64,000 nt of DNA from Paenibacillus cellulosilyticus (GCF_003182255.1 NZ_QGTQ01000004.1:180538-244537); one strand, 5' to 3'. Shown: positions 53,705 to 62,991, counted from the stretch's first letter. Notes: generated by a model not told the origin, from the sequence alone. Program-made: numbers and translations.

Positions 53705-53780
53705 TTCCTTTGAATTGCGATAAACTGAACAATGAGCAACTCCCCTCCCTCTAGATTCGAGTCATGCTGCCTTCACTTGG

Positions 53781-53792
53781 GAAACCGGTTTC
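53781..53792. promoter_or_regulatory. LacI-type operator upstream of the GH119/GH13 amylase operon
   Basis: GAAACCGGTTTC, identical to the site at 45291-45302 and placed the same way, just after the predicted start point. Confidence 0.75.
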
Positions 53793-53801
53793 ACAAGAAG
53801 A

Positions 53802-53830
53802 GATTAGCACGAGCTCCATTCTTCCGTCAA
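53802..53830 (-). promoter_or_regulatory. Predicted sigma-A promoter of the amylase operon
   Basis: Minus strand TTGACG (53825-53830), 17-bp spacer, CTAATC (53802-53807). Confidence 0.5.
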
Positions 53831-53851
53831 TAGTTCAAAAGACGATAATCC

Positions 53852-53891
53852 AAAAAAAAGGAACAGTCCCGCAATACTGCGGGACTGTTCC
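53852..53891 (-). terminator. Terminator of lysC
   Basis: GGAACAGTCCCGCA / TGCGGGACTGTTCC (14-bp perfect stem, loop ATAC); eight T follow on the minus strand. Confidence 0.9.
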
Positions 53892-53907
53892 AATTGAGAA
53901 ATTCGGA

Positions 53908-55161
53908 TTAACGACGCTCTGAAGGGCCGCCTACGAATACTTGCTCAGCCGTATCCAAGCCATATGCCGTGTGCAGTGCACGCACAACGTCATTAAGCGG
54001 CTCTGCTGCGATTACGCAGGAGCATTTGATCTCGGATGTGCTGACCATCTTGATGCTGACACCCAGCTTCGAGATGGCGTCGAACATCGTAGCAGCTACT
54101 CCAGGGTTGCTGACCATACCTGCGCCAACGATCGATACTTTCACAAGATTCGTCTCGGAAGTCGTCTCGCGGAAAGGCACCTCGTTGCGGATTCCTTCGA
54201 TCACTTCGATTGCACGATCAGCATCGCTGCTCGACAGTGTGAACGAGAAGTCTGCTTTGCCTTCTAGTACACCACTTTGTACAATAATGTCGACATCGAT
54301 ACCGTTGTTGGCCAGTGCTCCGAACACTTTCGCCAATACGCCCGGTACGTCTTCCACGCCCAAAATGCTAATTCTCGCTACGTTCTTATCAAAGGCAATG
54401 CCGCTTACGACTACGCCTTGCTCCATGACTGCTTCCTCCTTCACCGTCGTTCCTTCATTCTCATTAAAGCTGGAACGTACAACCAGCTTCACGTTGTTAT
54501 GCTTCGCATACTCAACCGCGCGCGGGTGAAGAACCGCAGCACCGAGGTGAGCCAGCTCGAGCATCTCATCATACGAAATTGAATTCAGCTTGCGTGCGCA
54601 CTTCACGACACGTGGATCGGTCGAGTAAACGCCGTCAACGTCTGTGAAAATTTCGCATACATCCGCGTTGATCGCAGCCGCCAGTGCCACAGCAGTCGTA
54701 TCCGAACCGCCGCGTCCAAGCGTTGTGATCTCGCCTTCCTCTGTCATCCCTTGGAAACCGGCAACGATAACGACATTGCCTTCATCCAGCGCGTTGAAAA
54801 TACGGGTAGGCTTAATGTCAGAAATACGTGCCTTCGCGTGCACTGCTTCCGTCACAATGCCCGCTTGCCAGCCCGTGTACGAGACTGCTTGAGACCCCAG
54901 CTGATGTATCGTCATCGACAAGAGTGCGACTGAGATCTGCTCCCCCGTCGTCAAAAGCATATCCATTTCACGTGCAGGCGGATTCGGGTTCAGCTGTTTG
55001 GATTGATCGATCAGATCATCCGTCGTGTCACCCATTGCAGAGACGACAACAACAACACGGTTACCCGCTTCCTTCGTTTTAATAATCCGCTTAGCTACTC
55101 TTTGCATTCGTTCCGTTGATCCGACGGAGCTACCGCCGAACTTCATAACAATCAACGACAA
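53908..55161 (-). CDS. lysC: Aspartate kinase
   Basis: 417 aa. Catalytic domain starts SLIVMKFGGSSVGSTERM; FQGMTEEGEITTLGRGGSDTTAVALAAAINADVCEIFTDVDGVYSTDPR (about 140-190). Two C-terminal ACT domains (about 265-410), ISILGVEDVPGVLAKVFGALANNGIDVDIIVQSG and VSIVGAGMVSNPGVAATMFDAISKLGVSIKMVSTSEIKCSCVI, bind lysine (and possibly threonine) for feedback. Likely an alpha/beta-type kinase with an internal start for the small subunit. TTG start with GGAG 9 nt upstream. I see no lysine riboswitch in the ~80-bp leader. Confidence 0.95.
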   Translation of the reverse strand: MSLIVMKFGGSSVGSTERMQRVAKRIIKTKEAGNRVVVVVSAMGDTTDDLIDQSKQLNPNPPAREMDMLLTTGEQISVALLSMTIHQLGSQAVSYTGWQAGIVTEAVHAKARISDIKPTRIFNALDEGNVVIVAGFQGMTEEGEITTLGRGGSDTTAVALAAAINADVCEIFTDVDGVYSTDPRVVKCARKLNSISYDEMLELAHLGAAVLHPRAVEYAKHNNVKLVVRSSFNENEGTTVKEEAVMEQGVVVSGIAFDKNVARISILGVEDVPGVLAKVFGALANNGIDVDIIVQSGVLEGKADFSFTLSSSDADRAIEVIEGIRNEVPFRETTSETNLVKVSIVGAGMVSNPGVAATMFDAISKLGVSIKMVSTSEIKCSCVIAAEPLNDVVRALHTAYGLDTAEQVFVGGPSERR

Positions 55162-55243
55162 AGCTGTTCACTCCCAACCTTGGCATTAGCATACAAGTCA
55201 ATATTATAACACAAACTTTGTCGATTCGGGTACTGGTACCTAC

Positions 55244-55273
55244 AAAAAAAGCGGCCCGGCTTGTCCGGACCGC
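55244..55273 (-). terminator. Terminator of efp
   Basis: GCGGCCCGG / CCGGACCGC hairpin with one mismatch; seven T follow on the minus strand. Separates efp from lysC. Confidence 0.75.
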
Positions 55274-55288
55274 CTCTGCTTGTCAACC

Positions 55289-55846
55289 TTACGCGCGGGA
55301 AATGTATTTGCCATCGCGCGTGTCGATCAGCAGTACATCGCCTTCGTTGATGAACATTGGAACTTGAACGCTGTGGCCCGTTTCAACTTTCGCAGCTTTC
55401 GTTGCGTTCGTTGCCGTGTTGCCTTTAACGCCTGGCTCCGTTTCGATAACTTTAAGCTCAACGCTCGTAGGCATCGTAATACCGATGATTTCGCTTTGGT
55501 AGCTAGCGATGTTTACGTTCATGTTTTCTTTGAGGAAGTTGAGTTCCCACTCGAGTTGTTTCTTCTCGAGATTGAATTGGTCATACGTCTCATTGTCCAT
55601 GAACGTATATTCCGTACCGGAGTTGTACAGGTATTGTACTTCGCGGTTCTCGATGATTGCACGACCGATCGTCTCGCCAGCACGGAACGTTCTTTCAACC
55701 GTGTTGCCGTTACGAAGGTTTTTCAGTTTGGAGCGTACGAATGCCGCACCTTTACCTGGTTTTACGTGTTGGAATTCGAGAACCGTGAAAATATCGCCTT
55801 CTACTTCAACAGTAAGGCCTGTTTTGAAATCGTTAACTGAGATCAC
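55289..55846 (-). CDS. efp: Elongation factor P
   Basis: 185 aa, three OB-like domains: [43 protein letters not shown] with the tip Lys in PGKGAAF (residue 32), and C-terminal [40 protein letters not shown]. Rescues ribosomes stalled on polyproline. GTG start with GGAGGGAC 7 nt upstream. Confidence 0.97.
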   Translation of the reverse strand: MISVNDFKTGLTVEVEGDIFTVLEFQHVKPGKGAAFVRSKLKNLRNGNTVERTFRAGETIGRAIIENREVQYLYNSGTEYTFMDNETYDQFNLEKKQLEWELNFLKENMNVNIASYQSEIIGITMPTSVELKVIETEPGVKGNTATNATKAAKVETGHSVQVPMFINEGDVLLIDTRDGKYISRA

Positions 55847-55948
55847 AGCTTATGTCCCTCCTAATAATGTACAACGCATGAAGCCTATAACGGCAACCGC
55901 TTGCATCGTATAAAGCCCTCTATCTTCGTCAGAATCGAGTCCGCCGCG

Positions 55949-57025
55949 CTATGCGCGAAGCTCGATCAGTTCCTTCGTCGACGAGGTTAATATTTTAATC
56001 CCGGTGTCCGTGATGACGATGTCGTCCTCTATCCGAACACCCCCGAAGCCGGGGATGTAGATACCGGGCTCGACCGTAACGATCATGCCGGGGGTTAAAA
56101 TCGAATCGCTCAGCTTCGATAGTCGCGGCATTTCGTGAATCTCCAGGCCAATCCCGTGACCGAGACTGTGACCGAAGTTATCGCCGTACCCATATCTAGC
56201 TATAATGTCACGCGAGAGCGCATCCGCTTCGCGTCCGCTCATGCCTGGTCGAATGTTCGCCAGCGCATGAAGCTGTGCTTCAAGCACAATGTTATAAATT
56301 TCGCGGTGACGCTCAGAAGCTGTGCCAACGACAACCGTACGGGTAATGTCGGAGCAGTAGCCCTTGTAATAAGCGCCAAAATCAAGCTTCACGAATTCAT
56401 CCGTGCCAACCATTCGTTCGCTTGCGACGCCGTGCGGCAATGCCGAACGTTCGCCCGATGCGACAATCGTCTCGAAGGATGGTCCAGAAGCACCGCCCTT
56501 GCGCATGAATGTCTCCATCTCCAGCGCAATTTCAAGCTCTGAGATGCCCGGTCGAATGATACCCAGCGCGAATTGGAACGTTTTGTCCGCTAGTTCAGCA
56601 GCTTCTTGTACAATCGCGATCTCCGCCTCATCCTTGATCAGGCGCAAGCCTTCAACAATACCGGAGACAGGCTGCAGCTCAATGGAACCTAACTGTTCGG
56701 TCCATGCAGCGAACTCGGCGTATGTAACATGATCCTGCTCGAAAGCCAGCTTGTGAATGCTCTTCGATTCAAGCAAATCGCGTACCGTCACAATCGGCTT
56801 CGCTGCGTGCTCGATCAAATCAAATGCCGGCGCTTGCTCCGCCGCTTGCGTCATGTACCGAAAGTCGGTCAGCAGCCAGCTGTCCTGCTCTGTAACGAGC
56901 AGCATGCCGGACGATCCTGTAAAGCCGCTTACATACTTACGATTGTGCGAATAGGTGATCAATAGAGCCTCTAGGCCATCCTGCGACAGCTTGTCACGTA
57001 ATCGATCTAATCTTGCACTTGTCAT
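55949..57025 (-). CDS. papA: Xaa-Pro aminopeptidase-like M24 peptidase
   Basis: 358 aa. Creatinase N-like domain (about 1-125), then the pita-bread fold with metal ligands: FVKLDFGAYYKGYCSDITRTV (two Asp), LGHGIGLEIHEMP (His), VTVEPGIYIPGFGGVRIEDDIVIT (two Glu). Removes N-terminal residues before proline. GGAGGA lies 7 nt before the ATG; operon aroQ-papA-efp follows Bacillus yqhS-yqhT-efp. Confidence 0.93.
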   Translation of the reverse strand: MTSARLDRLRDKLSQDGLEALLITYSHNRKYVSGFTGSSGMLLVTEQDSWLLTDFRYMTQAAEQAPAFDLIEHAAKPIVTVRDLLESKSIHKLAFEQDHVTYAEFAAWTEQLGSIELQPVSGIVEGLRLIKDEAEIAIVQEAAELADKTFQFALGIIRPGISELEIALEMETFMRKGGASGPSFETIVASGERSALPHGVASERMVGTDEFVKLDFGAYYKGYCSDITRTVVVGTASERHREIYNIVLEAQLHALANIRPGMSGREADALSRDIIARYGYGDNFGHSLGHGIGLEIHEMPRLSKLSDSILTPGMIVTVEPGIYIPGFGGVRIEDDIVITDTGIKILTSSTKELIELRA

Positions 57026-57061
57026 CGATTATTCCTCCCCGCACCTTGCTAACTTACGGTT

Positions 57062-57502
57062 TTAACCGCGCTCCAAATGCGATACAAGCGCCCGCAGACC
57101 AAGCAAATAGCTGTCTGCACCAAATCCTGCGATTTGACCAACGGCGATCGGTGCGATAACCGAAACATGCCGGAACGCTTCCCGCTTATGAATGTTCGAC
57201 AGATGCACTTCGACAACCGGCAAAGCAACCGTGCTGAGCGCATCGCGCAGCGCGTAGCTGTAATGCGTCCATGCTCCTGGATTAATGAGAATGCCGTCGG
57301 CACGGCCGAAAGCCTCATGAATACGATCGATCACTGCACCTTCATGGTTGGATTGAAAAAATTCAATCGCAACGCCAAGCTCTTCGCCCAGCTGGCGAAC
57401 GCGTTCTTCGATTGCGGCGAGCGTGTCCGAGCCGTAAATGCCTGGTTCCCGAACACCCAGCATGTTCAGGTTAGGGCCATTCAGTACGATAATTGTGCGC
57501 AT
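57062..57502 (-). CDS. aroQ: Type II 3-dehydroquinate dehydratase
   Basis: 146 aa. [20 protein letters not shown] (catalytic Asn/Arg/Tyr loop), [53 protein letters not shown]. Third step of the shikimate pathway. AAGGAGG lies 5 nt before the ATG. 36 bp before papA. Confidence 0.96.
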   Translation of the reverse strand: MRTIIVLNGPNLNMLGVREPGIYGSDTLAAIEERVRQLGEELGVAIEFFQSNHEGAVIDRIHEAFGRADGILINPGAWTHYSYALRDALSTVALPVVEVHLSNIHKREAFRHVSVIAPIAVGQIAGFGADSYLLGLRALVSHLERG

Positions 57503-57610
57503 GCTGATCCTCCTTGCGGCGACTGCCGCTCTATACCGAGCAAAAGTCCAATAGCCATTTTACCACAAGCCTCAGCCGTTTGAGAAGAGTTTCCTACATG
57601 CGCCGGTTGA

Positions 57611-58192
57611 TCAGGACGGTTTAGGCATTTTGAAAGCGAAAGGTTCACGGGAAGCCTCATCCGTAAATTCGAACGCAATCGTGTAGCCGATGAAGATGCC
57701 CCATAGCAGAAAAATACACAGTTCGGTCAGTAGTGTATTCCAACCAATCATCGTCAGCTTATCCATCATGCCAAGCGCTGGACCAACGAAGCCAAAGATG
57801 ACGACCCACCATAGAAACCCATACACAACTCCCATATGCGGTCCGCGGATTCGGCCAAACAGGGCAAAATATAGCAGCGCGCTAATCATGCTGAACACAA
57901 TAAACACGCCGATACCTACCGCATAACCCCACCCCGTCTTCAAAAAAGACAGTTGGAAGAATGGATCAGCCAACAAACCAGGTGTAAGCTTCGTAAATTT
58001 GAGCCAGTAGGCGACTCCGCGAAAGGTCCCCCAGATTAGTCCTGCAAAAAAACCAAGCGATAAACAAAAGGTTAGCGGGTTCGTATGGCCTTCCTTATCG
58101 CTGCTGCCGTGGGATCTGCTATTGCTCCCATTGTTACCGCCATCGTTCGAACGCGTATCTCTTGTGCTCCATACCTTCGCATGCTTGTTCAT
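57611..58192 (-). CDS. yqhR: YqhR-like membrane protein
   Basis: 193 aa. Polar Ser/Asn-rich N terminus (about 1-38), then four membrane segments (PLTFCLSLGFFAGLIWGTFRGVAYWL, WGYAVGIGVFIVFSMISALLYFALF, GVVYGFLWWVVIFGFVGPALGM, LLTELCIFLLWGIFIGYTIAFEF). Same place as yqhR of B. subtilis. Divergent from yqhQ. Function unknown. Confidence 0.85.
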   Translation of the reverse strand: MNKHAKVWSTRDTRSNDGGNNGSNSRSHGSSDKEGHTNPLTFCLSLGFFAGLIWGTFRGVAYWLKFTKLTPGLLADPFFQLSFLKTGWGYAVGIGVFIVFSMISALLYFALFGRIRGPHMGVVYGFLWWVVIFGFVGPALGMMDKLTMIGWNTLLTELCIFLLWGIFIGYTIAFEFTDEASREPFAFKMPKPS

Positions 58193-58415
58193 GTTGTAAG
58201 CCCTCCCCTAGCTCCTGTACATACGCCCCTTCAATTGCGCGAGCTGTACAGATTATGCAGAATGTGCAGGTTATCGTATTTAGTATGGCAAGAACCGACT
58301 AACGATAACCGCATACAGCAGGTGGCAAACGTCTATTTTATCAAGTACAATAGATGTATAGTCGCACAATCGCTTATACGCGTCATGCGCATCTCATAAG
58401 GAAGGTGAATCCCTC

Positions 58416-59405
58416 TTGCCGCAATCAAACAGCATATATGGCGGGCAAGCCGTTATTGAAGGCGTTATGTTCGCGGGCAAACATGTGAATGTAACTGCCG
58501 TCCGCCGTAAAAATGATGAAATTATTTTTTATGAGGTCCCTCGAACGACCAAAAGATGGATTCAGCCACTAAAAAAAATACCGCTCGTTCGCGGTGTTGT
58601 CGGCATTTTGGAATCGAGCGCTAAAGGATCGCAGCATTTGAATTTCTCAGTTGAGGCCTACGCCGAGGACGAAACAGCGGACGAGAAATCAGAGAAGGAT
58701 GTTACGACTTCCAGTACGACATCTGATGCCAAGGAAGAGAAGAAATCAGGACTCAGCCTGACTGCTATATTCGGCGTCGCTATTGCAGGTATCATCTCGT
58801 TTGTAGTCGGAAAAGCAATCTTCACACTTGTGCCAGCTTTAGTTGAACAAATGCTATTTGGACAATCATTCAAGAATATAATATTACACAACCTTATCGA
58901 AGGACTTATCAAGATTATTTTCTTGCTCGTCTACTTGTACGCCATCTCCTTGACGCCGATCGTCAAACGGTTGTTCCAATACCATGGCGCCGAGCATAAA
59001 GTCATCAGTGCTTACGAAGCGGGCGTTGAGCTTACCGTCAAAAATGTTCAGCGCTTCACCAGACTGCATTACCGCTGCGGAAGCAGCTTCATTGTATTCT
59101 CCGTTCTCGTAGGTGTAATCGTCTACTCCTTCTTCACTTGGGATACGCTCTGGGAACGCATTTACTTGCGTTTGCTGCTGCTGCCGGTCGTACTCGGCGT
59201 TTCGTATGAGGTGCTTCGCTTCACGAATGCGCTTCGTGAAGTTCCAGTGCTGCGATTCCTTGGCTATCCTGGCCTGTGGCTGCAGAAGCTGACGACCAAA
59301 GAGCCAAACGACGAGCAAGTAGCGGTATCCATTGCTTCCTTCAATCGGATGCGCGAAATCGACCGTCAGGTAGAACAAGGTGAAACGACTGCCGCCGTCT
59401 CTTAA
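58416..59405 (+). CDS. yqhQ: DUF1385 (YqhQ) membrane protein
   Basis: 329 aa from a TTG with AAGGAAGG upstream. SIYGGQAVIEGVMFAGKHVNVTAVRR at the start, an acidic linker (about 80-110), four membrane segments, and FQYHGAEHKVISAYEAGVELTVKNVQRFTRLHYRCGSSFIVFSVLVG, the conserved DUF1385 core with invariant His/Glu. B. subtilis homologue is reported in envelope quality control; role here unproven. Confidence 0.9.
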   Translation: MPQSNSIYGGQAVIEGVMFAGKHVNVTAVRRKNDEIIFYEVPRTTKRWIQPLKKIPLVRGVVGILESSAKGSQHLNFSVEAYAEDETADEKSEKDVTTSSTTSDAKEEKKSGLSLTAIFGVAIAGIISFVVGKAIFTLVPALVEQMLFGQSFKNIILHNLIEGLIKIIFLLVYLYAISLTPIVKRLFQYHGAEHKVISAYEAGVELTVKNVQRFTRLHYRCGSSFIVFSVLVGVIVYSFFTWDTLWERIYLRLLLLPVVLGVSYEVLRFTNALREVPVLRFLGYPGLWLQKLTTKEPNDEQVAVSIASFNRMREIDRQVEQGETTAAVS

Positions 59406-59490
59406 GGCGCAGAAAGTTTCATTCCGGTCAATCGAAAGCCTCTTAAATTACGTATAGGTACGGAACAATCGGCAGAGAGGGTGGGGTATT

Positions 59491-59799
59491 ATGGTACGGC
59501 GGAACAAGGATTCAATTTGGGGCATCGTCGTAGTCGCTTTGGTATTTCTTGGACTCGCTCAGATTATGCGGTCAGGGGTATGGACGGTGTTCGTCCTCCC
59601 GGCAGTCATTCTGGGCGGAATATTATTGCTGTACTTGTACCCGCCCGGTCGAGCCCGTGGTTATCGAGCTAGCAATCCAAAGCCTAAGCCGTCTTCGCGG
59701 ACTACACGTAATCATGCAAAGCCTCGCTCTCGCAAGCCGGCGCCATTCAAGGTTATTGAGGGCGGTAAGGATGACGATCAGTATCCGCGTTACCACTGA
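59491..59799 (+). CDS. Small conserved hypothetical membrane protein
   Basis: 102 aa: two membrane helices (about 8-26, WGIVVVALVFLGLAQIM, and 30-49, VWTVFVLPAVILGGILLLYLY) and a highly basic C-terminal half (RARGYRASNPKPKPSSRTTRNHAKPRSRKP). GAGAGGGTGGGG lies upstream of the ATG. 85 bp after yqhQ, likely the same transcript. Not recognised; the basic tail could bind nucleic acid or lipids (inference). Confidence 0.7.
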   Translation: MVRRNKDSIWGIVVVALVFLGLAQIMRSGVWTVFVLPAVILGGILLLYLYPPGRARGYRASNPKPKPSSRTTRNHAKPRSRKPAPFKVIEGGKDDDQYPRYH

Positions 59800-59803
59800 G
59801 ATT

Positions 59804-59822
59804 GGAGGGGCTTGGCCCCTCC
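59804..59822 (+). terminator. Hairpin after the small membrane protein gene
   Basis: GGAGGGG-C-TTG-G-CCCCTCC, 8-bp GC-rich stem; the T-rich part follows only after CACCCC, so termination is moderately likely. Confidence 0.5.
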
Positions 59823-59829
59823 CACCCCT

Positions 59830-59995
59830 TTAATTTCGAGTTTCTCTACCCACCTAAATCCTCCCTGCTAGGGAGGACCCCCGGGGACTCCCGTCCCCGG
59901 GACCCCGGAAGGGGAAACGTGAGATGGGCAGAGACGCGATATCGTACTTAAGTGGTGGGGACCGCGTGCCCCTTTGGGGCAAAGCTAACTGTTGT
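59830..59995. repeat. Diverged relative of the left-edge repeat
   Basis: TTTCGAGTTTCTCTACC near the start, CCCCGGAAGGGG in the middle and GGGGACCGCGTGCCCCT...GGGGCAAAGC near the end parallel TCGAGTTTCTCTGCC, CCCCGGAAGGGGGC and GGGGTCGCGTGCCCCT...GGGCAGAGC of the array at 1-1165. Also carries a nested GGGGACTCCCGTCCCC hairpin. Gene-free. Confidence 0.5.
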
Positions 59996-60026
59996 TCTTG
60001 ATAAGTGTGTTATAAGTTCCAATACA

Positions 60027-60072
60027 AGAAAAAGGCTGCTCTGACGCGATTGCGTCGGAGCAGCCTTTTCTT
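60027..60072. terminator. Bidirectional terminator downstream of mntR
   Basis: AAAAGGCTGCTC-T-GACGC / GCGTC-G-GAGCAGCCTTTT; long stem with A-run before and TTTT after. Confidence 0.85.
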
Positions 60073-60073
60073 A

Positions 60074-60496
60074 TCACTCGTTATCCAATTGGGAACGGAT
60101 TGCGCGAAGCTCTTCAAGCCTTGTGCTGTCGAGCTTGAAATATTCGACGAGCGTCTCAATGCAAGTAATCGAATCCCAGCTTAGATGATGCTCGATTCCT
60201 TCAACGTCGCGATATATGTTCTCTTCCTGAACGCCAATTATTTCTAAGAATGATTCCAGAAGTTGATGCCTGTCCACAAGCCTCTTGCCCATCTTCTTGC
60301 CCTTGTTCGTCAAGATGAGGCCGCGGTATTTCTCATAAATCAAATAGTTGTCCTTATCAAGCTTCTGAATCATCTTCGTCACTGAGGACGGATGAACCTC
60401 GAGACCTTCGGCAATATCGGAAACTCTCGCATAGCCTTTCTCATCGATCAGCTTATAAATCCGCTCCAAGTAGTCTTCCATGCTCGGTGTCGGCAC
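60074..60496 (-). CDS. mntR: DtxR-family manganese-dependent regulator MntR
   Basis: 140 aa from a GTG ([17 protein letters not shown]), AGGGGG 7 nt upstream; the frame to 60580 runs into the promoter. Winged helix [61 protein letters not shown], nearly identical to B. subtilis MntR as I remember it, and metal ligands in [13 protein letters not shown] (Glu, His, His) plus Asp in MEDYLE. Represses Mn2+ uptake when Mn2+ is high. Confidence 0.95.
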   Translation of the reverse strand: MPTPSMEDYLERIYKLIDEKGYARVSDIAEGLEVHPSSVTKMIQKLDKDNYLIYEKYRGLILTNKGKKMGKRLVDRHQLLESFLEIIGVQEENIYRDVEGIEHHLSWDSITCIETLVEYFKLDSTRLEELRAIRSQLDNE

Positions 60497-60551
60497 TGGA
60501 GAACCCCCTAACTCCCAATGTGCACCTTGTCTTATCGGCGCTGCTCCTAGT

Positions 60552-60580
60552 ATCATACAACGTTCATCAAGCGACTGCAA
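60552..60580 (-). promoter_or_regulatory. Predicted sigma-A promoter of mntR
   Basis: Minus strand TTGCAG (60575-60580), 17-bp spacer, TATGAT (60552-60557). Confidence 0.55.
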
Positions 60581-60602
60581 CCGAAGGGGGTGTCCATTGG
60601 GG

Positions 60603-61316
60603 TTAGAACTTCAACCATTCTGGCGTAAGCATATTGAGCCAAATCGTTATTTTGGTCATGCGATCGGTAAACAGCAGAATGCCCATCAGCAGCATAATAG
60701 CGCCGCCGATCTTCATTAATTTGTCCGAATAACGGAGTATCCATCTCGTCGAACCAATGAAGAACGCGAGAGCAAAGAATGGGATCGCGAAGCCAAGCGC
60801 ATACGCGGTTGTCATCTGGAACCAGGTCCCCGGCGATGAAGCTGCAAGCGCAAGAATGGCCGTTAATACAGGTCCCATACACGGCGACCAGCCGGCGGCG
60901 AATCCGAAGCCGAATACAAAGGCACCGAAATAACCTGGCTTCTTCATACGCAAATACATTTTGCGGTCTTTCATCAATGCTTGCGGTTGAAAAATACCAA
61001 GCAGGAACAATCCCATCAGTATGATCAAAATTGCAGACAATTGGCGAATTAACGACGAATATTCGCTGAAGAAATCAGCGAAGCGATTCGTACCGTATCC
61101 AAGTGTATAGTAAACGACCGAGAACCCGAGTACGAAAAACAACGTATGCGTCATCGTACGCCATTTGACAATGGCAGGCTTCTCCTCAGCCTTCAATTCG
61201 GTTACGGAAACACCGGTTATGTATGACAAGTAGGACGGATACAAGGGCAAGCAGCATGGCGAAATGAACGATGCGATTCCCCCGATAAACGCAATTCCAA
61301 TGTTAACGTCTGTCAA
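60603..61316 (-). CDS. ccdA: CcdA-like thiol-disulfide membrane protein
   Basis: 237 aa, six membrane helices, internal repeat with two conserved Cys regions: [19 protein letters not shown] (about 16-34) and [16 protein letters not shown] (about 140). Passes electrons from thioredoxin outward for cytochrome c maturation and, in spore formers, spore-envelope steps. TTG start with GGAG 10 nt upstream. 41 bp after the ABC permease gene. Confidence 0.93.
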   Translation of the reverse strand: MTDVNIGIAFIGGIASFISPCCLPLYPSYLSYITGVSVTELKAEEKPAIVKWRTMTHTLFFVLGFSVVYYTLGYGTNRFADFFSEYSSLIRQLSAILIILMGLFLLGIFQPQALMKDRKMYLRMKKPGYFGAFVFGFGFAAGWSPCMGPVLTAILALAASSPGTWFQMTTAYALGFAIPFFALAFFIGSTRWILRYSDKLMKIGGAIMLLMGILLFTDRMTKITIWLNMLTPEWLKF

Positions 61317-61357
61317 CTAGAAACCACTCCAGTCTATAGTTGCTCTATCGACGCCCG

Positions 61358-62167
61358 TCATCCGCTTATGCGGAAACGGACGCGACCAACGAGCAGCAGC
61401 AGCAAAATTGCAATGAGCAGCAATACGATTGTGCCTCCTGGCGCCAAGTTCCAAACACCAGCGATTAATAAGCCCGCAATGACGGCAACCTCTGCCACGA
61501 GGACAACGGTGAACACGGACTGTCTGAAGCTGCGAGCCGCTACAAGACTGCATGCCGCCGGAATCGTCAGAAGCGCCGATACAAGCAGCGCGCCGACAAT
61601 TTTGATCGAAGCGCTAATGACCAACGCGGTCAATACACTCATCATCAAATTATAATATCGAACAGGCAACCCGTTAACTGCAGCAGCCTCTTCGTCGAAG
61701 GTGAGCAGGAACAGCTCCTTCACATGCAGTCGGATCAGCACAAGAACAACTACCGTTACAACACCTATAACGATCAGGTCGGTATTATTCAGTGTATAGA
61801 TGCTTCCGAACATGTAGCTCGTGACTGTCATATTAAAGCCTTTGCCTAGTGTAAAGAGAAAGGATGCCAGCGCAACACCGCCAGACATAATGATTGCAAT
61901 CGACAGCTCTGCATAAGTCTTATATGCTTTGCGCAGCTTCTCGATCGCGAAGGATGCTGCCAATGCGAATACGAGGCCGACAGCAATCGGGTACACACCG
62001 ATCAGAAAGCCCAGCGCAACCCCTGCGATGGAAACGTGCGCGAGCGTGTCACCAATCATAGATAGTCTACGCAGCACGAGGAATAGCCCCAACAGCGGCG
62101 CAGTGACACCGATCAACAATCCGCCGATCAATGCACGTTGAAAAAATTCACTTGTCAAGATGTCCAA
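61358..62167 (-). CDS. znuB: Metal (zinc-type) ABC transporter permease
   Basis: 269 aa from a TTG with AAGGCG 7 nt upstream, overlapping the ATPase gene by 13 bp. About eight membrane helices; LGLFLVLRRLSMIGDTLAHVSIAGVALGFLIG is the ABC-3 family loop, and LLTFDEEAAAVNGLPVRYYNLMMSVLTALVISASIKIVGALLVSALLTIPAACSLV the conserved rear half. Moves metal across the membrane with the two following genes' products. Confidence 0.92.
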   Translation of the reverse strand: MDILTSEFFQRALIGGLLIGVTAPLLGLFLVLRRLSMIGDTLAHVSIAGVALGFLIGVYPIAVGLVFALAASFAIEKLRKAYKTYAELSIAIIMSGGVALASFLFTLGKGFNMTVTSYMFGSIYTLNNTDLIVIGVVTVVVLVLIRLHVKELFLLTFDEEAAAVNGLPVRYYNLMMSVLTALVISASIKIVGALLVSALLTIPAACSLVAARSFRQSVFTVVLVAEVAVIAGLLIAGVWNLAPGGTIVLLLIAILLLLLVGRVRFRISG

Positions 62168-62991
62168 GATGTCACGCCTTCTTTCTCTCTCTCCAGCACT
62201 TGTCTTAAGTTCTTCAAGCTGTGCGAAATATTCGTCTCCCCGCAATCTTCAAGGTCATGCGAGTGTCGAACATAAAACTTCAGCTTGCCGCATTCACGCG
62301 CAGGCTTGTCTCCTAAATAGCCTTGAATCATGTCCATGTCATGCGACACCATCAGGAACGTCATGCGGTGATGTTGATGCATATGCTTGATCAGATGAAA
62401 GAATCCCGCTTGTGTTTCCGTATCAATGCCGACCGTCGGCTCATCCAGAATAAGCAGCTCCGGATTATTAATGAGTGCTCTTGCTAGAAACACGCGCTGC
62501 TGCTGACCACCCGACAGCTGACCGATCTTCTTCAGTGCGAGATCCTCGATATTCATCGCATGCATCGCTTCATCCGCCTTGATCTGATCCGCCTTCGTCA
62601 GGCGTCTGAACAATTTGTTACGCCCATACAAACCCGACATAATCACTTCACGCACTGTCGCTGGGAACAGCGGATTAAACGAGTTCTTCTGTGGTACATA
62701 ACCGATACGATGCCAGTCCTTGAACTGCGACGCTGGCGTTCCGAACAACGATATCGAACCGGATGCCGGCTTCAGCAGTCCAACGATCATACGCAGCAGC
62801 GTTGTTTTACCAGCACCATTGCTCCCGATCAACCCAACGAAGTCGCGCTGCTGTACGGAAAACGACAGCTTATCAATGACTTGCTGCGACTGATACGAGA
62901 ACGCAACATCTTTCAACGTAATGATATCGGCATGGCATGTGTTTACAATCGGCTTCGTTTGCTCACGATCTATTACATAAGGTTCGGGCAT
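62155..62991 (-). CDS. znuC: Metal ABC transporter ATP-binding protein
   Basis: 278 aa from MPEPYVID with AAGGAGG 6 nt upstream. Walker A GLIGSNGAGKTTLLR (about 53-67), Q-loop GYVPQKNSFNPLFPATVREVI, signature LSGGQQQRVFLARAL, Walker B LLILDEPTVGID, H-loop MVSHDMDM. The C terminus carries a His/Cys-bearing extension (ARECGKLKFYVRHSHDLEDCGETNISHS), as in several zinc ABC ATPases. Confidence 0.93.
   Translation of the reverse strand: MPEPYVIDREQTKPIVNTCHADIITLKDVAFSYQSQQVIDKLSFSVQQRDFVGLIGSNGAGKTTLLRMIVGLLKPASGSISLFGTPASQFKDWHRIGYVPQKNSFNPLFPATVREVIMSGLYGRNKLFRRLTKADQIKADEAMHAMNIEDLALKKIGQLSGGQQQRVFLARALINNPELLILDEPTVGIDTETQAGFFHLIKHMHQHHRMTFLMVSHDMDMIQGYLGDKPARECGKLKFYVRHSHDLEDCGETNISHSLKNLRQVLEREKEGVTSWTS

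Noticed and set aside
55162-55243. Lysine riboswitch upstream of lysC
   Set aside because: The leader is only about 80 bp between the efp terminator and the start codon and shows no L-box motifs.
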